A stretch of DNA of 24,852 nt from UBA7887 sp964408735 (lineage in GTDB: Bacteria; Pseudomonadota; Alphaproteobacteria; UBA7887). Location: positions 1-24,852 of the forward strand of contig CAYPAX010000075.1 in assembly GCA_964408735.1 (NCBI GenBank). The letters are read 5' to 3'. Within the stretch, counting starts at the first letter, position 1; every line of letters begins with the position of its first letter. Below, piece by piece: positions 8,197 through 17,200 of this stretch. The notes below the pieces were generated by a model, which ran no database searches, was not told where the DNA came from, and saw only the letters and a program-made list of their open reading frames with translations. The translations under genes were made by a program, and so were the position numbers.

Positions 8197-8999
8197 TGAG
8201 CGCGCCGGACATCGATACGGGCCCTATGGCCGAGCCGGTGATCGAGGTGAATTCCCTCGTCACGCACTATCCCGGCAACAAGGAGCCGACCCTGAAGGGC
8301 ATCGACGTCACCGTCTTCGACCGCGAGATCGTCTGCATCATGGGCGGCAGCGGCTCCGGCAAGAGCACCTTGTTGCGCCAGATCATGGCCCTCGACAAGC
8401 CGACCAGCGGCGCCATCGAGATTCTCGGCACCGATGTGAACCGGGCCGACCACAGCGAGATGCACAGCCTGCGCAAGCGCATCGGCGTCGCTTTCCAGGG
8501 CGGCGCCATGTTCAACTCCATGACGGTCGGCGAAAACCTCAAGCTGCCGCTGCGCGAACATGCCAACCTTGCCGAAGAGCAGATGAACATCATGGTGCGG
8601 ATGAAGCTCGCCTTCGTCAGCCTGCCCCCTGAGACCGCGGACAAGCTGCCGTCGGAGCTGTCGGGCGGCATGCTCAAGCGGGCGGCCATGGCCCGCGCCA
8701 TCATGATGGATCCGGCACTGCTGTTTTGCGATGAGCCTTCGGCCGGGCTCGACCCGGCCGTCTCGGCCTCGCTCGACGATCTCATTCTGCGCTTGCGCGA
8801 TGCCATGGCCATGACCATCGTGGTGGTCACCCATGAGCGCGCCAGCGCCTTCAAGATCTCGGATCGGATCATTATGCTCGACAAGGGGGAGATCCTCATG
8901 GCCGGCTCGCTGGAAGAGCTGCGCGAACACGGCCCCAAACGGGTGCAGGACCTGCTCGACGGCGTTCCGGAAGAAGCCGAAGTGGCCGGCTGGCTGTAG
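8196..8999 (+). CDS. mlaF: MlaF-type ABC transporter ATPase
   Basis: 267-residue ABC ATPase with every catalytic motif: Walker A GGSGSGKST (50-58), Q-loop QGG (101-103), signature LSGGM (155-159), Walker B LLFCDEP (175-181), D-loop SAGLD (182-186) and switch histidine H213 in VTHE. The signature LSGGM instead of LSGGQ and the phrase FQGGAMFNSMTVGEN are typical of MlaF. It powers the MlaE permease. The ATG at 8196 overlaps the mlaE stop; an internal ATG at 8226 is also possible because the family similarity begins around residue 11. In E. coli, MlaF is bound and stabilised by the STAS protein MlaB, which makes the upstream STAS gene noteworthy. Confidence 0.93.
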   Translation: MSAPDIDTGPMAEPVIEVNSLVTHYPGNKEPTLKGIDVTVFDREIVCIMGGSGSGKSTLLRQIMALDKPTSGAIEILGTDVNRADHSEMHSLRKRIGVAFQGGAMFNSMTVGENLKLPLREHANLAEEQMNIMVRMKLAFVSLPPETADKLPSELSGGMLKRAAMARAIMMDPALLFCDEPSAGLDPAVSASLDDLILRLRDAMAMTIVVVTHERASAFKISDRIIMLDKGEILMAGSLEELREHGPKRVQDLLDGVPEEAEVAGWL

Positions 9000-9017
9000 G
9001 GATTGTGGAGGCGATGA

Positions 9018-10019
9018 ATGCGGGCGGATAGGTTCGGCTATTTCCTAGTGGGGCTGTTTGTCGTTGTCATGCTGGCCGGGCTGATCGGTCTGCTCACAGT
9101 CCTGGCCGGCCGCGGCGCCCGCACCGAGGCCTACGAGACCGTCTACGCCAATGTCAGCGGCCTCAAATTCGGCACGCCGGTCTTCTTCGAAGGCTTTCAG
9201 GCGGGGCAGATCGAGCGCATCGAACCCATCACCGTGGACGACCATACCGAATTCCGCATCGCGTTCAGCGTGCGCGCCGATCTTTCCATCCCCGACGACA
9301 GCGAAGTGATGATCGTCCAGCCGAACTTGCTCTCTGGGAGAGCACTGTCGATCAGGGCCGGGCGCTCCAAAACCCTGGTCAAGGCCGGCGAGCGCATCCG
9401 CGGCGGCAGCACCAGCGGCCTGGCGGCGCTGCCCGGCCTGGTCTCCGGTGGCCAGGACGTGATCGAGGATGCTCGCGCCCTGATGACCGAGGCGACTGCC
9501 GCCATGGCCACGATCAAGCGCTGGGTGGGCGAGGACATGGTCCGCATCACCAACAACTACGAATCCCTGCCGCTGGTCCTGCAAAGCGAAGCGCAGGCGC
9601 TTTCGGCGGAGGCGCGGGGCACGATACTGGCCGCCAATGCCGTCATCGAACGCACCAATCTCTTTCTCAGCGACCAGAACGCCGGTTCCGTGACGCGCTC
9701 GCTGGCCAATGTCGAGACCCTGACCGAGGATCTCGCCCGGACCAGTGACGACTTGCGCACCCTGAGCAACGACACGCGCATCGTGGTCGAGCAGATCCGC
9801 GCCCTCCTGGCCGACAACAAGACCGACATCGAAGGCTCCATCGTGGATATGCGCTACACGATGGAGACCATTGCCGAACGCATCGATTCGGTGACATACA
9901 ATCTGGAGGGCACGAGCCGGAATATGTATGAGTTCAGCCGCCAGATCCGGATCAACCCGGGCCTGCTGCTGGGCGGCACCGCCGCCGAAGAGGCGCTCGG
10001 GGCCGGCGCCGAGAGGTGA
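9018..10019 (+). CDS. mlaD: MlaD/MCE-domain substrate-binding protein
   Basis: 333 residues. One membrane helix (about 8-30) anchors the protein; the MCE domain follows at about 38-118 (VYANVSGLKFGTPVFFEGF, GQIERIEPI, LLSGRALSIRAG). The remaining ~200 residues are mostly helical with many charged heptad-like stretches, longer than E. coli MlaD (183) and closer to the longer MCE proteins that extend as a tunnel or needle across the periplasm. TGGAGG lies six bases before the ATG at 9018. It is the periplasmic ring component that passes lipid to or from MlaE. Its stop overlaps the GTG start of the lipoprotein gene (GTGA). Confidence 0.9.
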   Translation: MRADRFGYFLVGLFVVVMLAGLIGLLTVLAGRGARTEAYETVYANVSGLKFGTPVFFEGFQAGQIERIEPITVDDHTEFRIAFSVRADLSIPDDSEVMIVQPNLLSGRALSIRAGRSKTLVKAGERIRGGSTSGLAALPGLVSGGQDVIEDARALMTEATAAMATIKRWVGEDMVRITNNYESLPLVLQSEAQALSAEARGTILAANAVIERTNLFLSDQNAGSVTRSLANVETLTEDLARTSDDLRTLSNDTRIVVEQIRALLADNKTDIEGSIVDMRYTMETIAERIDSVTYNLEGTSRNMYEFSRQIRINPGLLLGGTAAEEALGAGAER

Positions 10020-10672
10020 GCGAGGGGAGAGCATTGGCGCGGGAATACGGAATTCGGGCGCTGTTGCTGGCGCTGCTGGCATTTGCGGTTACGGCGTGCA
10101 GCCAACCGCCGGTGCCGCGCGACCAGTTCTACCGCCTCGGCGGCGGCAGCCCGGCGCAACGCTTTGCGACACCCCCGGTCGAGGGCTCTGTGGCGATCAA
10201 CCGGATGCGCGCGGATGGTCTGGTTAGCCAGCGGCCGATCCTGTTCTCGACGCGCGAGCAGCCCAATCGGCTCGAACAACACAATTACCATTATTGGGTG
10301 GAAATCCCGCCAGTCATGCTGCGCGACGCCCTGCTGGTCTATCTGGAGCAGGCCAATCTGGCTTCCGCGGTCGCGCTCGGCGATGCCCGCCACCGCGCCG
10401 GCTGCGAGCTCTCGGCCAGCCTGCGGCGCATGGAGCATGTGGTCACCGGCGGCCAGCCCTCGACCGCGGTGATCGAGATTCAGTTCCAGTTGGAACGCGT
10501 CAACGACGCGGTCCTTCTGCTCAACCGCAGCTACCGCGCCGAACAGGTCGCAAACGCCCTGACGGTCGATGCCACTGCCGCCGCCTTCGACCAGGCCCTG
10601 GCCGCCCTGTTCGCCCGCCTCGCCGGCGATATCGCCGCCGCCACCCCTACCTGCCCGGCGCCGGTGTCCTGA
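10016..10672 (+). CDS. ABC-type transport auxiliary lipoprotein (PqiC-like)
   Basis: 218 residues from a GTG that overlaps the mlaD stop. A hydrophobic signal (about 12-27) ends in the lipobox VTAC with Cys28 as lipidation site, followed by SQPP, so the product is a lipoprotein, probably in the outer membrane. The mature part fits the ABC_trans_aux/PqiC family: DQFYRLGG, a VAINRMRADGL strand, YWVEIPPVMLRDALLVYLE and a C-terminal helix AFDQALAALFARLAGDI. In MCE systems these lipoproteins are thought to dock the MCE tunnel at the outer membrane. A TTG at 10034 with GAGGGGAG before it is an alternative start that would keep the whole signal. It is the last gene of the operon. Confidence 0.85.
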   Translation: MSEGRALAREYGIRALLLALLAFAVTACSQPPVPRDQFYRLGGGSPAQRFATPPVEGSVAINRMRADGLVSQRPILFSTREQPNRLEQHNYHYWVEIPPVMLRDALLVYLEQANLASAVALGDARHRAGCELSASLRRMEHVVTGGQPSTAVIEIQFQLERVNDAVLLLNRSYRAEQVANALTVDATAAAFDQALAALFARLAGDIAAATPTCPAPVS

Positions 10673-10742
10673 CACCGTTGCCTGATCTCCGCGACCGGCG
10701 GCCTCAATGGTTACGAGTATAACATAGAACTGACTCAGCATA

Positions 10743-10823
10743 TAGTTGGGTGACAGTCACCGAACTTACACGAGTATTCTGATGTGTTACTCATTCTAAA
10801 GTTGGGTGCCTGTCACCTAACTT
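10743..10823. repeat. REP-like unit B: two 25-bp palindromes
   Basis: Two imperfect palindromes, at 10743-10767 and 10799-10823, share GGTGACAGTCACC or GGTGCCTGTCACC cores with AACTT-type outer arms. Start-to-start spacing is 56 bp and total length 81 bp, identical to unit A at 1306-1386, while the 31-bp spacers differ in sequence. As with unit A, it lies between the ends of convergent genes. The remaining parts of this ~205-bp gap (10673-10742 and 10824-10876) show nothing else I can support. Confidence 0.75.
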
Positions 10824-10876
10824 CAGCGGGTGTACATCGGAGGTAATGCGCATTTGCGCGACCAAGCGAGAAAGAT

Positions 10877-12292
10877 CTAAATCGCCGCCGCGCCATCCCG
10901 TAGCTGCCGCCACAGCGCCTCCACGTGGCGCGCCTCGGTGTTGGTCTGGCCGATCGAGACGCGGATGGCGTAGCGCCCCGCGAGCCGCGTGTGGGTAAGA
11001 TAGGCTTTGCCGCTGTCGTTGATGCGCTCCATGAGGGCGGCGTTGAGCCGGTCCAGGGTCTCTTCGTCGTCATGGCCGGGGGGATGCCAGCGCAGGCAGA
11101 GCAGGGCCAGGGAGCGCGGCGCCAGCAGCTCGAAATCGACTGATGCCTCGATCCGCGCCGCTAGGTCGGCCGCCAGGGCGATATGCGCGGCGACACGTGC
11201 CTTCAGGTCCTCGACGCCGTAAGAGCGAATGACGAACCAGAGCTTGAGGGCGCGGAAGCGGCGGCCGAGCTGGATTCCCCAGTCGCGATAATTGTGCACC
11301 GCCGCGTCCTCGCGGGTCTTGAGATATTCCGGCTGGATGGCGAAGGCGCCGAGCAGGGCGTCCGGATCGCGCACGAAATAGGCCGAGCAGTCGAAATTGG
11401 TGAACAGCCATTTGTGCGGGTTGAAGACGAAGCTGTCGGCGCGGTCGATACCCTCGAGCATGGCCCGGTGCTCAGGCAGGATCAGCGCGCTGCCGGCCCA
11501 GGCCGCATCCACATGCAGCCAGACGCCGTGGCGGGCGCAGACCTCGCCGATCGGGCCCAAGGGATCGATGGCGCCCGAGCCGGTGCTGCCCAGCGCCGCC
11601 ACCACGGCGACGGGATGGCAGCCGGCCGCGATATCCGCCTCGATCGCCTCAGCAAGCGCATCAGCGCGCATGGCGAAGGCGTCATCGACGGCAATCTTGC
11701 GCAGATTGGCGCGGCCCATGCCGGCGATCTTGACCGCCTTCTCGACCGACGAATGCGCCTCGCTGGAGCAATAGACGCAAAGCGTGCCCTCGTCGGCCAG
11801 GCCGCCTTCGTTGCTCCGTGACGCCGTGACCCGCTCGCGGGCGCTGAGCAGGGCGCACAAGGTCGCCGTCGAGGCCGTGTCCTGGATGACACCCGCAAAA
11901 TCCGCCGGCAGGCCGATCATGTCGCGCAGCCATTCCATCACCCGCTGCTCGAGCTCGGTGGCGGCGGGCGAGGTCTGCCAGCTCATGCACTGGGCGCCGA
12001 GGGTTGCGGTCAGCATCTCCGCCAGCACCGAGGGCGGCGAGGAATTGGCCGGGAAATAGGCGAAGAACGAGGGATGCTGCCAATGGGTCATGCCCGGCAG
12101 CACGATGTCCTGGAAGTCGGCGAAGATGCCGTCCAACGCCTCGCCGCGCTCCGGCGGCGCCGCCGGCAGGCGGGCCAGAATATCGCCAGGCGCCACGTCG
12201 GGGCGCACCGCCCGGCCCTCGATGCCGGCCATATAGTCCGCCATCCAGTCCACCATGTCGTGGGCCGCAGCGCGAAACTCGTCGGGTGTCAT
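10877..12292 (-). CDS. PLP-dependent aromatic-L-amino-acid-type decarboxylase
   Basis: 471 residues, the usual length for group II decarboxylases of the DOPA/tyrosine/tryptophan type. Visible motifs: MTHWQHPSFFAYFPAN (68-83), the PLP-stacking H180 in SSEAHSSVEKA, D262 in HVDAAWAG for the pyridine nitrogen, and the Schiff-base lysine K294 in FNPHKWLF. The mobile catalytic loop has Y335 in NYRDWGIQLGRRFR, the tyrosine that favours decarboxylation over oxidative deamination in this family. The ATG at 12292 follows AAGGAG on the minus strand and begins the family similarity; upstream residues in the open frame are unrelated. It is cytoplasmic and makes an aromatic amine and CO2; the exact substrate cannot be decided. 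It is divergent from the glycosylase gene and convergent with the Mla operon. Confidence 0.9.
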   Translation of the reverse strand: MTPDEFRAAAHDMVDWMADYMAGIEGRAVRPDVAPGDILARLPAAPPERGEALDGIFADFQDIVLPGMTHWQHPSFFAYFPANSSPPSVLAEMLTATLGAQCMSWQTSPAATELEQRVMEWLRDMIGLPADFAGVIQDTASTATLCALLSARERVTASRSNEGGLADEGTLCVYCSSEAHSSVEKAVKIAGMGRANLRKIAVDDAFAMRADALAEAIEADIAAGCHPVAVVAALGSTGSGAIDPLGPIGEVCARHGVWLHVDAAWAGSALILPEHRAMLEGIDRADSFVFNPHKWLFTNFDCSAYFVRDPDALLGAFAIQPEYLKTREDAAVHNYRDWGIQLGRRFRALKLWFVIRSYGVEDLKARVAAHIALAADLAARIEASVDFELLAPRSLALLCLRWHPPGHDDEETLDRLNAALMERINDSGKAYLTHTRLAGRYAIRVSIGQTNTEARHVEALWRQLRDGAAAI

Positions 12293-12374
12293 GGGCTTCT
12301 CCTTCGCCAGTGGCCAGACCATAGCATCCGGTTTCGGACTCGACAGCGCAGGCATAATCGACGATCCAGTCTCC

Positions 12375-13025
12375 ATGTCGTCGAAACACCTGCCAGAGCC
12401 CGAGGCGGCGCCGGCGCCCTATTGGGGCGAGGCGTGCGAGGCGCTTTGTGCTTGCGATGCGGTGATGTCGGGGCTGATCGCCGCCGCCGGCGAGGCCACA
12501 TTGCGGCCGCGGCGCGACGCCTTCTTTTCGCTGGCGCGCTCGATCGTCGGCCAGCAGGTCTCCGTCGCCTCGGCCGAGGCGGTCTGGCGGCGGCTCATGG
12601 CCGAGCTCGGCGCGGCCAAGCCCGACGCGGTGGTGAAACGCAACGCCGACACGCTGCGCGCCTGCGGCCTGTCGCGCCAGAAGAGCGGCTACCTGATCAG
12701 CCTCGCCGAGCATTTCCTCGACGGCTCGCTCGACGTCGGCGCCTGGCCGGCGCTAGATGACGAGGCCGTCATCGCGCAACTGGTCCAGGTCAAGGGCATC
12801 GGGCGCTGGACGGCGGAGATGTTTCTCATCTTCCACCTGCTGCGCCCGGATGTGCTGCCGGTGGCCGATATCGGCGTGCAGCGGGCCTTCAGCAACCATT
12901 ACACAGACGGGGAGCGGCCCAGCGCTGAGCGCATGGTGGCCCTGGCGAAGCCCTGGCAACCCTGGCGTTCCGTGGCGGTCTGGCACCTCTGGCGCAGCCT
13001 CGACGAGGTGCCGGTGGACTATTGA
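12375..13025 (+). CDS. DNA-3-methyladenine glycosylase II (AlkA-like, HhH-GPD)
   Basis: 216 residues of the HhH-GPD superfamily. DAFFSLARSIVGQQVS (48-63) is the conserved N-terminal helix, LVQVKGIGRWTAEMF (136-150) the helix-hairpin-helix that grips the DNA backbone, and D165 in LPVADIGVQ the likely catalytic aspartate. No C-terminal iron-sulfur cysteine cluster is present, which favours AlkA over MutY or Nth. It removes alkylated bases in base excision repair. The short length means it lacks the N-terminal beta domain of E. coli AlkA (282 residues), like many alphaproteobacterial and archaeal members. The ATG at 12375 is chosen because upstream residues in the open frame are antisense to the decarboxylase start. 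No clear Shine-Dalgarno is present. Confidence 0.88.
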   Translation: MSSKHLPEPEAAPAPYWGEACEALCACDAVMSGLIAAAGEATLRPRRDAFFSLARSIVGQQVSVASAEAVWRRLMAELGAAKPDAVVKRNADTLRACGLSRQKSGYLISLAEHFLDGSLDVGAWPALDDEAVIAQLVQVKGIGRWTAEMFLIFHLLRPDVLPVADIGVQRAFSNHYTDGERPSAERMVALAKPWQPWRSVAVWHLWRSLDEVPVDY

Positions 13026-13039
13026 ATCGATTCCCGCAC

Positions 13040-13067
13040 TTGTAATCGGACAAACGTTTGATATTTT
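13040..13067 (+). promoter_or_regulatory. Candidate promoter with palindrome in the spacer
   Basis: TTGTAA (13040-13045) and TATTTT (13062-13067) are separated by 16 bp, a plausible sigma-70-type pair for the efflux operon. The perfect palindrome CAAACGTTTG (13051-13060) lies in the spacer, where a bound repressor would block polymerase. No regulator gene adjoins the operon, so the binding protein is unknown. Confidence 0.35.
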
Positions 13068-13122
13068 CCGCGCGAGCTGCCAAAGCCGTCATGGACGGCA
13101 AACCAAACGCAAGATCAAAAAT

Positions 13123-14274
13123 ATGCGGCCCTGGATCGGCAATTGCGCGCGCGGCGCGCTACTCTCGACAATAGTCGTCATGACGGCCACCGCAGCGGTG
13201 GCACAGAACGCCGCGCCCGTGGGCGTGGACGCGGTGCTGGCGGAGCCCTTGTCGCAAACCGTGCCGGTGGCCGGGCGCTTCGTCGCGCGGCAGGCGGGCG
13301 CCGTGGCGGCCCGCACCGAAGGCCCCATCACCGAGATGACGGTGCAGATCGGCGACCGTGTCATCGCGGGCGACGTGGTAGCGGTGCTCGACGTCGACCG
13401 CCTGACCTGGCGGCGCGATCTGGCACGGGCGACGGCGCGCGAGATGGAAGGCCGTCTGGCGGCGGCAAAGTCGGAGCTCGCCAAGGCCCAGGCGGAGCTC
13501 GCGCGCATGGAAGGCATCCGCAGCTCGGCCGCTTTCAACCAGGCGCGCTACGACGATGCGGTGCAGGATGTGGCTATCGCCGAGGGCGCCGCCGCCGCCG
13601 CGGCAGCGGTCGTGGCACGCGAACGCGCCGCCCTCAAGCTGGCGGAAGACGACCTCCGCCACGGCCGGCTCAAGGCACCCTATAACGGCGTCGTCAGCCG
13701 CCGTCATACGGAGGCCGGCGCATACGTGCGTGTCGGCGATCCGGTGATCTCGCTGGTCAATCAGGACGACCTCGAGATCGAGGCCGACGTGCCCTACAAT
13801 CGCATCCCCGGCTTGGCACCCGGCACCGTGGTCAGCCTCAATCTTGCCGACGGCAGCGAGCATCAGGCCATCGTGCGCGCCCTTGGCGCGGAAGAGAATC
13901 CGCTGACCCGCACCCGGCTGGTCCGCTTCACGCCCGTCATCGATGGCGGCGAAATCGCCAATGCGGTGGGAGAATCGCTGGCCGTATGGCTGCCGCTCGG
14001 CGCACCGCGCGAGGTGGTCAGCGTGCACAAGGATGCTATTCTCAAACGCCAGGGCCTGTCGCTGGTCTATGTCGTGACCGCGGAGAACATCGCGCAGATC
14101 CGGCCCGTGGAGCTCGGCGAGGCTGTCGGACCGCGCTTCGTGGTGCTCGACGGCCTGGCGCCGGGCGAGCAGGTCGTGGTACGCGGCAACGAGCGCCTGC
14201 GCCCGGGCCAGGAAGTCATGGCCCTGCCGCCGGAAGAGGCGGAAGCCGCGGCCGAGGCCGCTGGAGACAGTTAG
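13123..14274 (+). CDS. RND efflux periplasmic adaptor (membrane fusion protein)
   Basis: 383 residues. The signal peptide spans residues 1-27 (hydrophobic stretch ending AVA before Q28). The mature part follows the HlyD/AcrA plan: a split lipoyl domain (AARTEGPITEMTVQIGDRV and LKAPYNGVVSRRHTEAGAYV), an alpha-helical coiled-coil hairpin rich in Ala, Glu, Lys and Arg (about 100-180), a beta-barrel domain and a membrane-proximal end with DGLAPGEQVVVRGNERLRPG. It links the inner-membrane permease to an outer-membrane channel. The stop TAG directly abuts the permease ATG, so the two are co-translated. The ATG at 13123 lacks a strong ribosome binding site but begins a proper signal peptide. Confidence 0.9.
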   Translation: MRPWIGNCARGALLSTIVVMTATAAVAQNAAPVGVDAVLAEPLSQTVPVAGRFVARQAGAVAARTEGPITEMTVQIGDRVIAGDVVAVLDVDRLTWRRDLARATAREMEGRLAAAKSELAKAQAELARMEGIRSSAAFNQARYDDAVQDVAIAEGAAAAAAAVVARERAALKLAEDDLRHGRLKAPYNGVVSRRHTEAGAYVRVGDPVISLVNQDDLEIEADVPYNRIPGLAPGTVVSLNLADGSEHQAIVRALGAEENPLTRTRLVRFTPVIDGGEIANAVGESLAVWLPLGAPREVVSVHKDAILKRQGLSLVYVVTAENIAQIRPVELGEAVGPRFVVLDGLAPGEQVVVRGNERLRPGQEVMALPPEEAEAAAEAAGDS

Positions 14275-17200
14275 ATGAACCTGATCAACGGCGCCATCAA
14301 ACGACCGACCGCTGTTGTCGCTGCGGTCATGATGGTGCTGATATTCGGCTTCCTCTCCCTGCAGCGCATCCCCATTCAGCTGGCCCCGGACGTCTCCAAG
14401 CCGATGGTCAGCATTACCACCGTCTGGCCCGGCGGCTCGCCCTTCGAGATCGAGCGCGAGATCCTCAATCGCCAGGAAGAGAAGCTGAAGGGCATCGAAG
14501 GCCTGGTGCAGATGGAGGGCTCTGCCCAGAACGGCCGCGCCGAGGTCAAGCTCGAGTTCGGCGTCGGCACCAACATGGACCGCACCCTGCTGCTGGTCGC
14601 CAACCGTCTCGACCAGGTCGAGTTCTACCCGGACGAGGCCCTGCGCCCGACCATCTCCACCTCGGGCCTGTCCGACAATCCCATCGCCTGGTTCATCCTC
14701 ACCCGCTCCGACGGCAACGAGCGCCCGGTCCATTCCTACGGCGACTTCGTCGAGGATGTCATTCAGGAACGCCTCGAACGCGTGCCCGGCGTCTCGCGCA
14801 CCAACGTCTATGGCGGCAGCGCGCGCGAGATGCGGGTGACCATCGACCCCGCCAGCATGGCCCGCTTCCGGCTTACCGTGCCGCGTGTGGTGCAGGCCCT
14901 GCGCGCCGCCAACGCTTCCCTCTCGGCCGGCGAGGTGGACGAAGGCAAGCGGCGCTACACGGTCCGCGCCGAGGGCGAATTCGAGACCATCGAGCAGGTC
15001 CGCCAAGTGGTGCTGACCAGCGATTCCGACGCCGACACCGGGCGTATCGGCCGCGTCACGATCGGCGACATCGCGGACGTCGCCTATGCCTATAAGGAGC
15101 CCACGGCGACCATTCGCTTCCTCGGCGAAAACTCGCTCGCCGTCAACGCCATCCGCGAGACCGGCGCCAATGTCATCGAGACCATGGACGGCATCACGGC
15201 GGCGGTCGACGAGCTCAACGAGACCGCCCTGCCCGAAGCCGGCCTGATTATCCGCCACGTCTACGACGAGACCATCTACATCAAGTCCTCGATCTCGCTG
15301 GTGCAGCAGAACATCTGGGTCGGCGGCACGCTGGCCGCGATCATCCTGATGATCTTCCTGCGCTCGCTCCGGGCGACGCTGATCGTCTCGCTCGCCATCC
15401 CGATCTCGGTCGTCGCCGCTTTCGTCGCCATGGCGGCGCTGGGGCGCTCGATCAACGTGATCTCGCTCGCCGGCATCGCTTTTGCCGTCGGCATGGTGGT
15501 GGATGCGGCCATCGTCGTGCTCGAAAACATCTATCGCTATCGCGAACGCGGGCTACCGGCTGCGGAGGCCGCCTACAAGGGCGCCACCCAGGTCTGGAGC
15601 GCGGTCATGGTCTCGGCCCTGACCACGGTGCTGGTGTTCGTCCCGATCCTCATCATGGAGCTCGAAGCCGGCCAGCTCTTCCGTGACATCGCGGTCGCCA
15701 TCGCGGTTGCCGTGCTGGCTTCCCTCGCGGTCTCGGTGACGGTGATCCCGGCACTGTCGAAGACCCTGCTGAAGCGCAGCAACATTACGGAATCGCGCTT
15801 GCGGCTGCCGCTCATCGACCTTGTGGCGCGTGCCTTCGCCAGCATCATCATGGGCTATGTGCGCAGCATCACCCTCAGCCGCTTCATGTCGTTGCTGGTC
15901 GCCGGCTGCATCGTCGCCGGCACCAGCTTCGCCAGCTATCATTTCCTGCCCAAGCTGGAGTATCTGCCCGAAGGCAACCGCAACCTCATCTTCGGCATCA
16001 TGCTGCCGCCGCCGGGCTACAATCTCGACACCATGACCGATATCGCGCTCAGGGTCGAAGATCGCGTTCGCAACCTCTGGGGCAGCGAGACCGGGCCCGA
16101 GCCCGAGCCCGACGGCCCGCCCAAGATCCGCAATTACTTCTTCGTCGCCTTTTCGAGCCAGGCTTTCTTCGGCGCCGGCACCTACCCTGAGACGACAGAG
16201 CGTGTCGCGGAGCTGATTCCGGTGTTGTCGAAGTCCTTGTGGGGCGAGCCCGGCACCTTCGGCTTCTTCAACCAGCCGAGCCTTTTCAGCCGCGACATCG
16301 GCGGCGCCCGCGCCATCAAGCTCGACATCTCGGGCGCCAACCTGGAAGAAGTGGTCATCACCGCGCAGACCGCCGCCGGCCTTGTCGGCGCTGCCTATCC
16401 GCGCAGCGAAGGCCACCAGATGCGCCCCCTGCCCGGCCTCGAAATGGGCTCGCCCGAAGTGCGCGTGGTTCCCGATCGCATGCGGCTTGCCGATACCGGC
16501 GTCTCGGCGCTCGAGTTGGCGCTCAGCATCGACGCTTTCAATGACGGCCTGCGCGTGGCGGAGATTACCGTCGAGGGCCAGCGCATCGACCTCACCCTGC
16601 GCGGCCCCGAAGACCAGATCGATGCCACCCAGGGCATCGAGCACCTGCCTGTCGTCACTCAAAGCGGACGTATCCTGCCGGTCAGCATGCTGGCCAATGT
16701 GGACGTGACCACGGGTCCGACCGAGATTCGCCACCTCGAGCGCGAGCGCACCATCACCCTGGTGATCAGCCCGCGCGCCGACATCCCCCTCGAAGCGGCG
16801 ATCGAGACCGTACAGACTCAGGTTATCGACAAGCTGAACGAACAGGGCCTGCCGCCGGGCATACAACTGCGCATGTCGGGATCAGCGGCACAGCTCGACC
16901 TCACCTTCGAAGCCATGATGACCAACCTGATGGTCGCAGTGGTCATCGTCTATCTGCTGATGGCGGTGCTGTTCGAGAGCTTCGTCTATCCCTTCGTCAT
17001 TTTGCTCTCGGTGCCGCCCGCCACCGCCGGCGGCGTGCTCGGCCTGTTCCTTCTCAACCAGTACATGGCAGCTTTCGGCGGCTTCCAGGCCCTCGACATG
17101 CTGACCATGCTGGGCTTCATCATCCTTGTCGGAATCGTCGTCAACAATGCGATTCTGCTCGTCGATCAGACGCTGCACCACATGCGCGACGAAGGATTGG

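Noticed and set aside
13159..15258. Minus-strand open frame of 699 codons across the adaptor and permease genes
   Set aside because: It spans two real genes on the other strand and its translation is Gly/Ala/Asp/His-rich without any family motif.
16081..16125. Short GPEPEPDGPP repeat in the permease as a mobile or regulatory repeat
   Set aside because: A local codon-level repeat in a periplasmic loop; too short and wholly explained by the coding sequence.
15553..16866. Minus-strand open frame of 437 codons inside the RND permease gene
   Set aside because: Antisense shadow; the permease on the plus strand has full-length family similarity.
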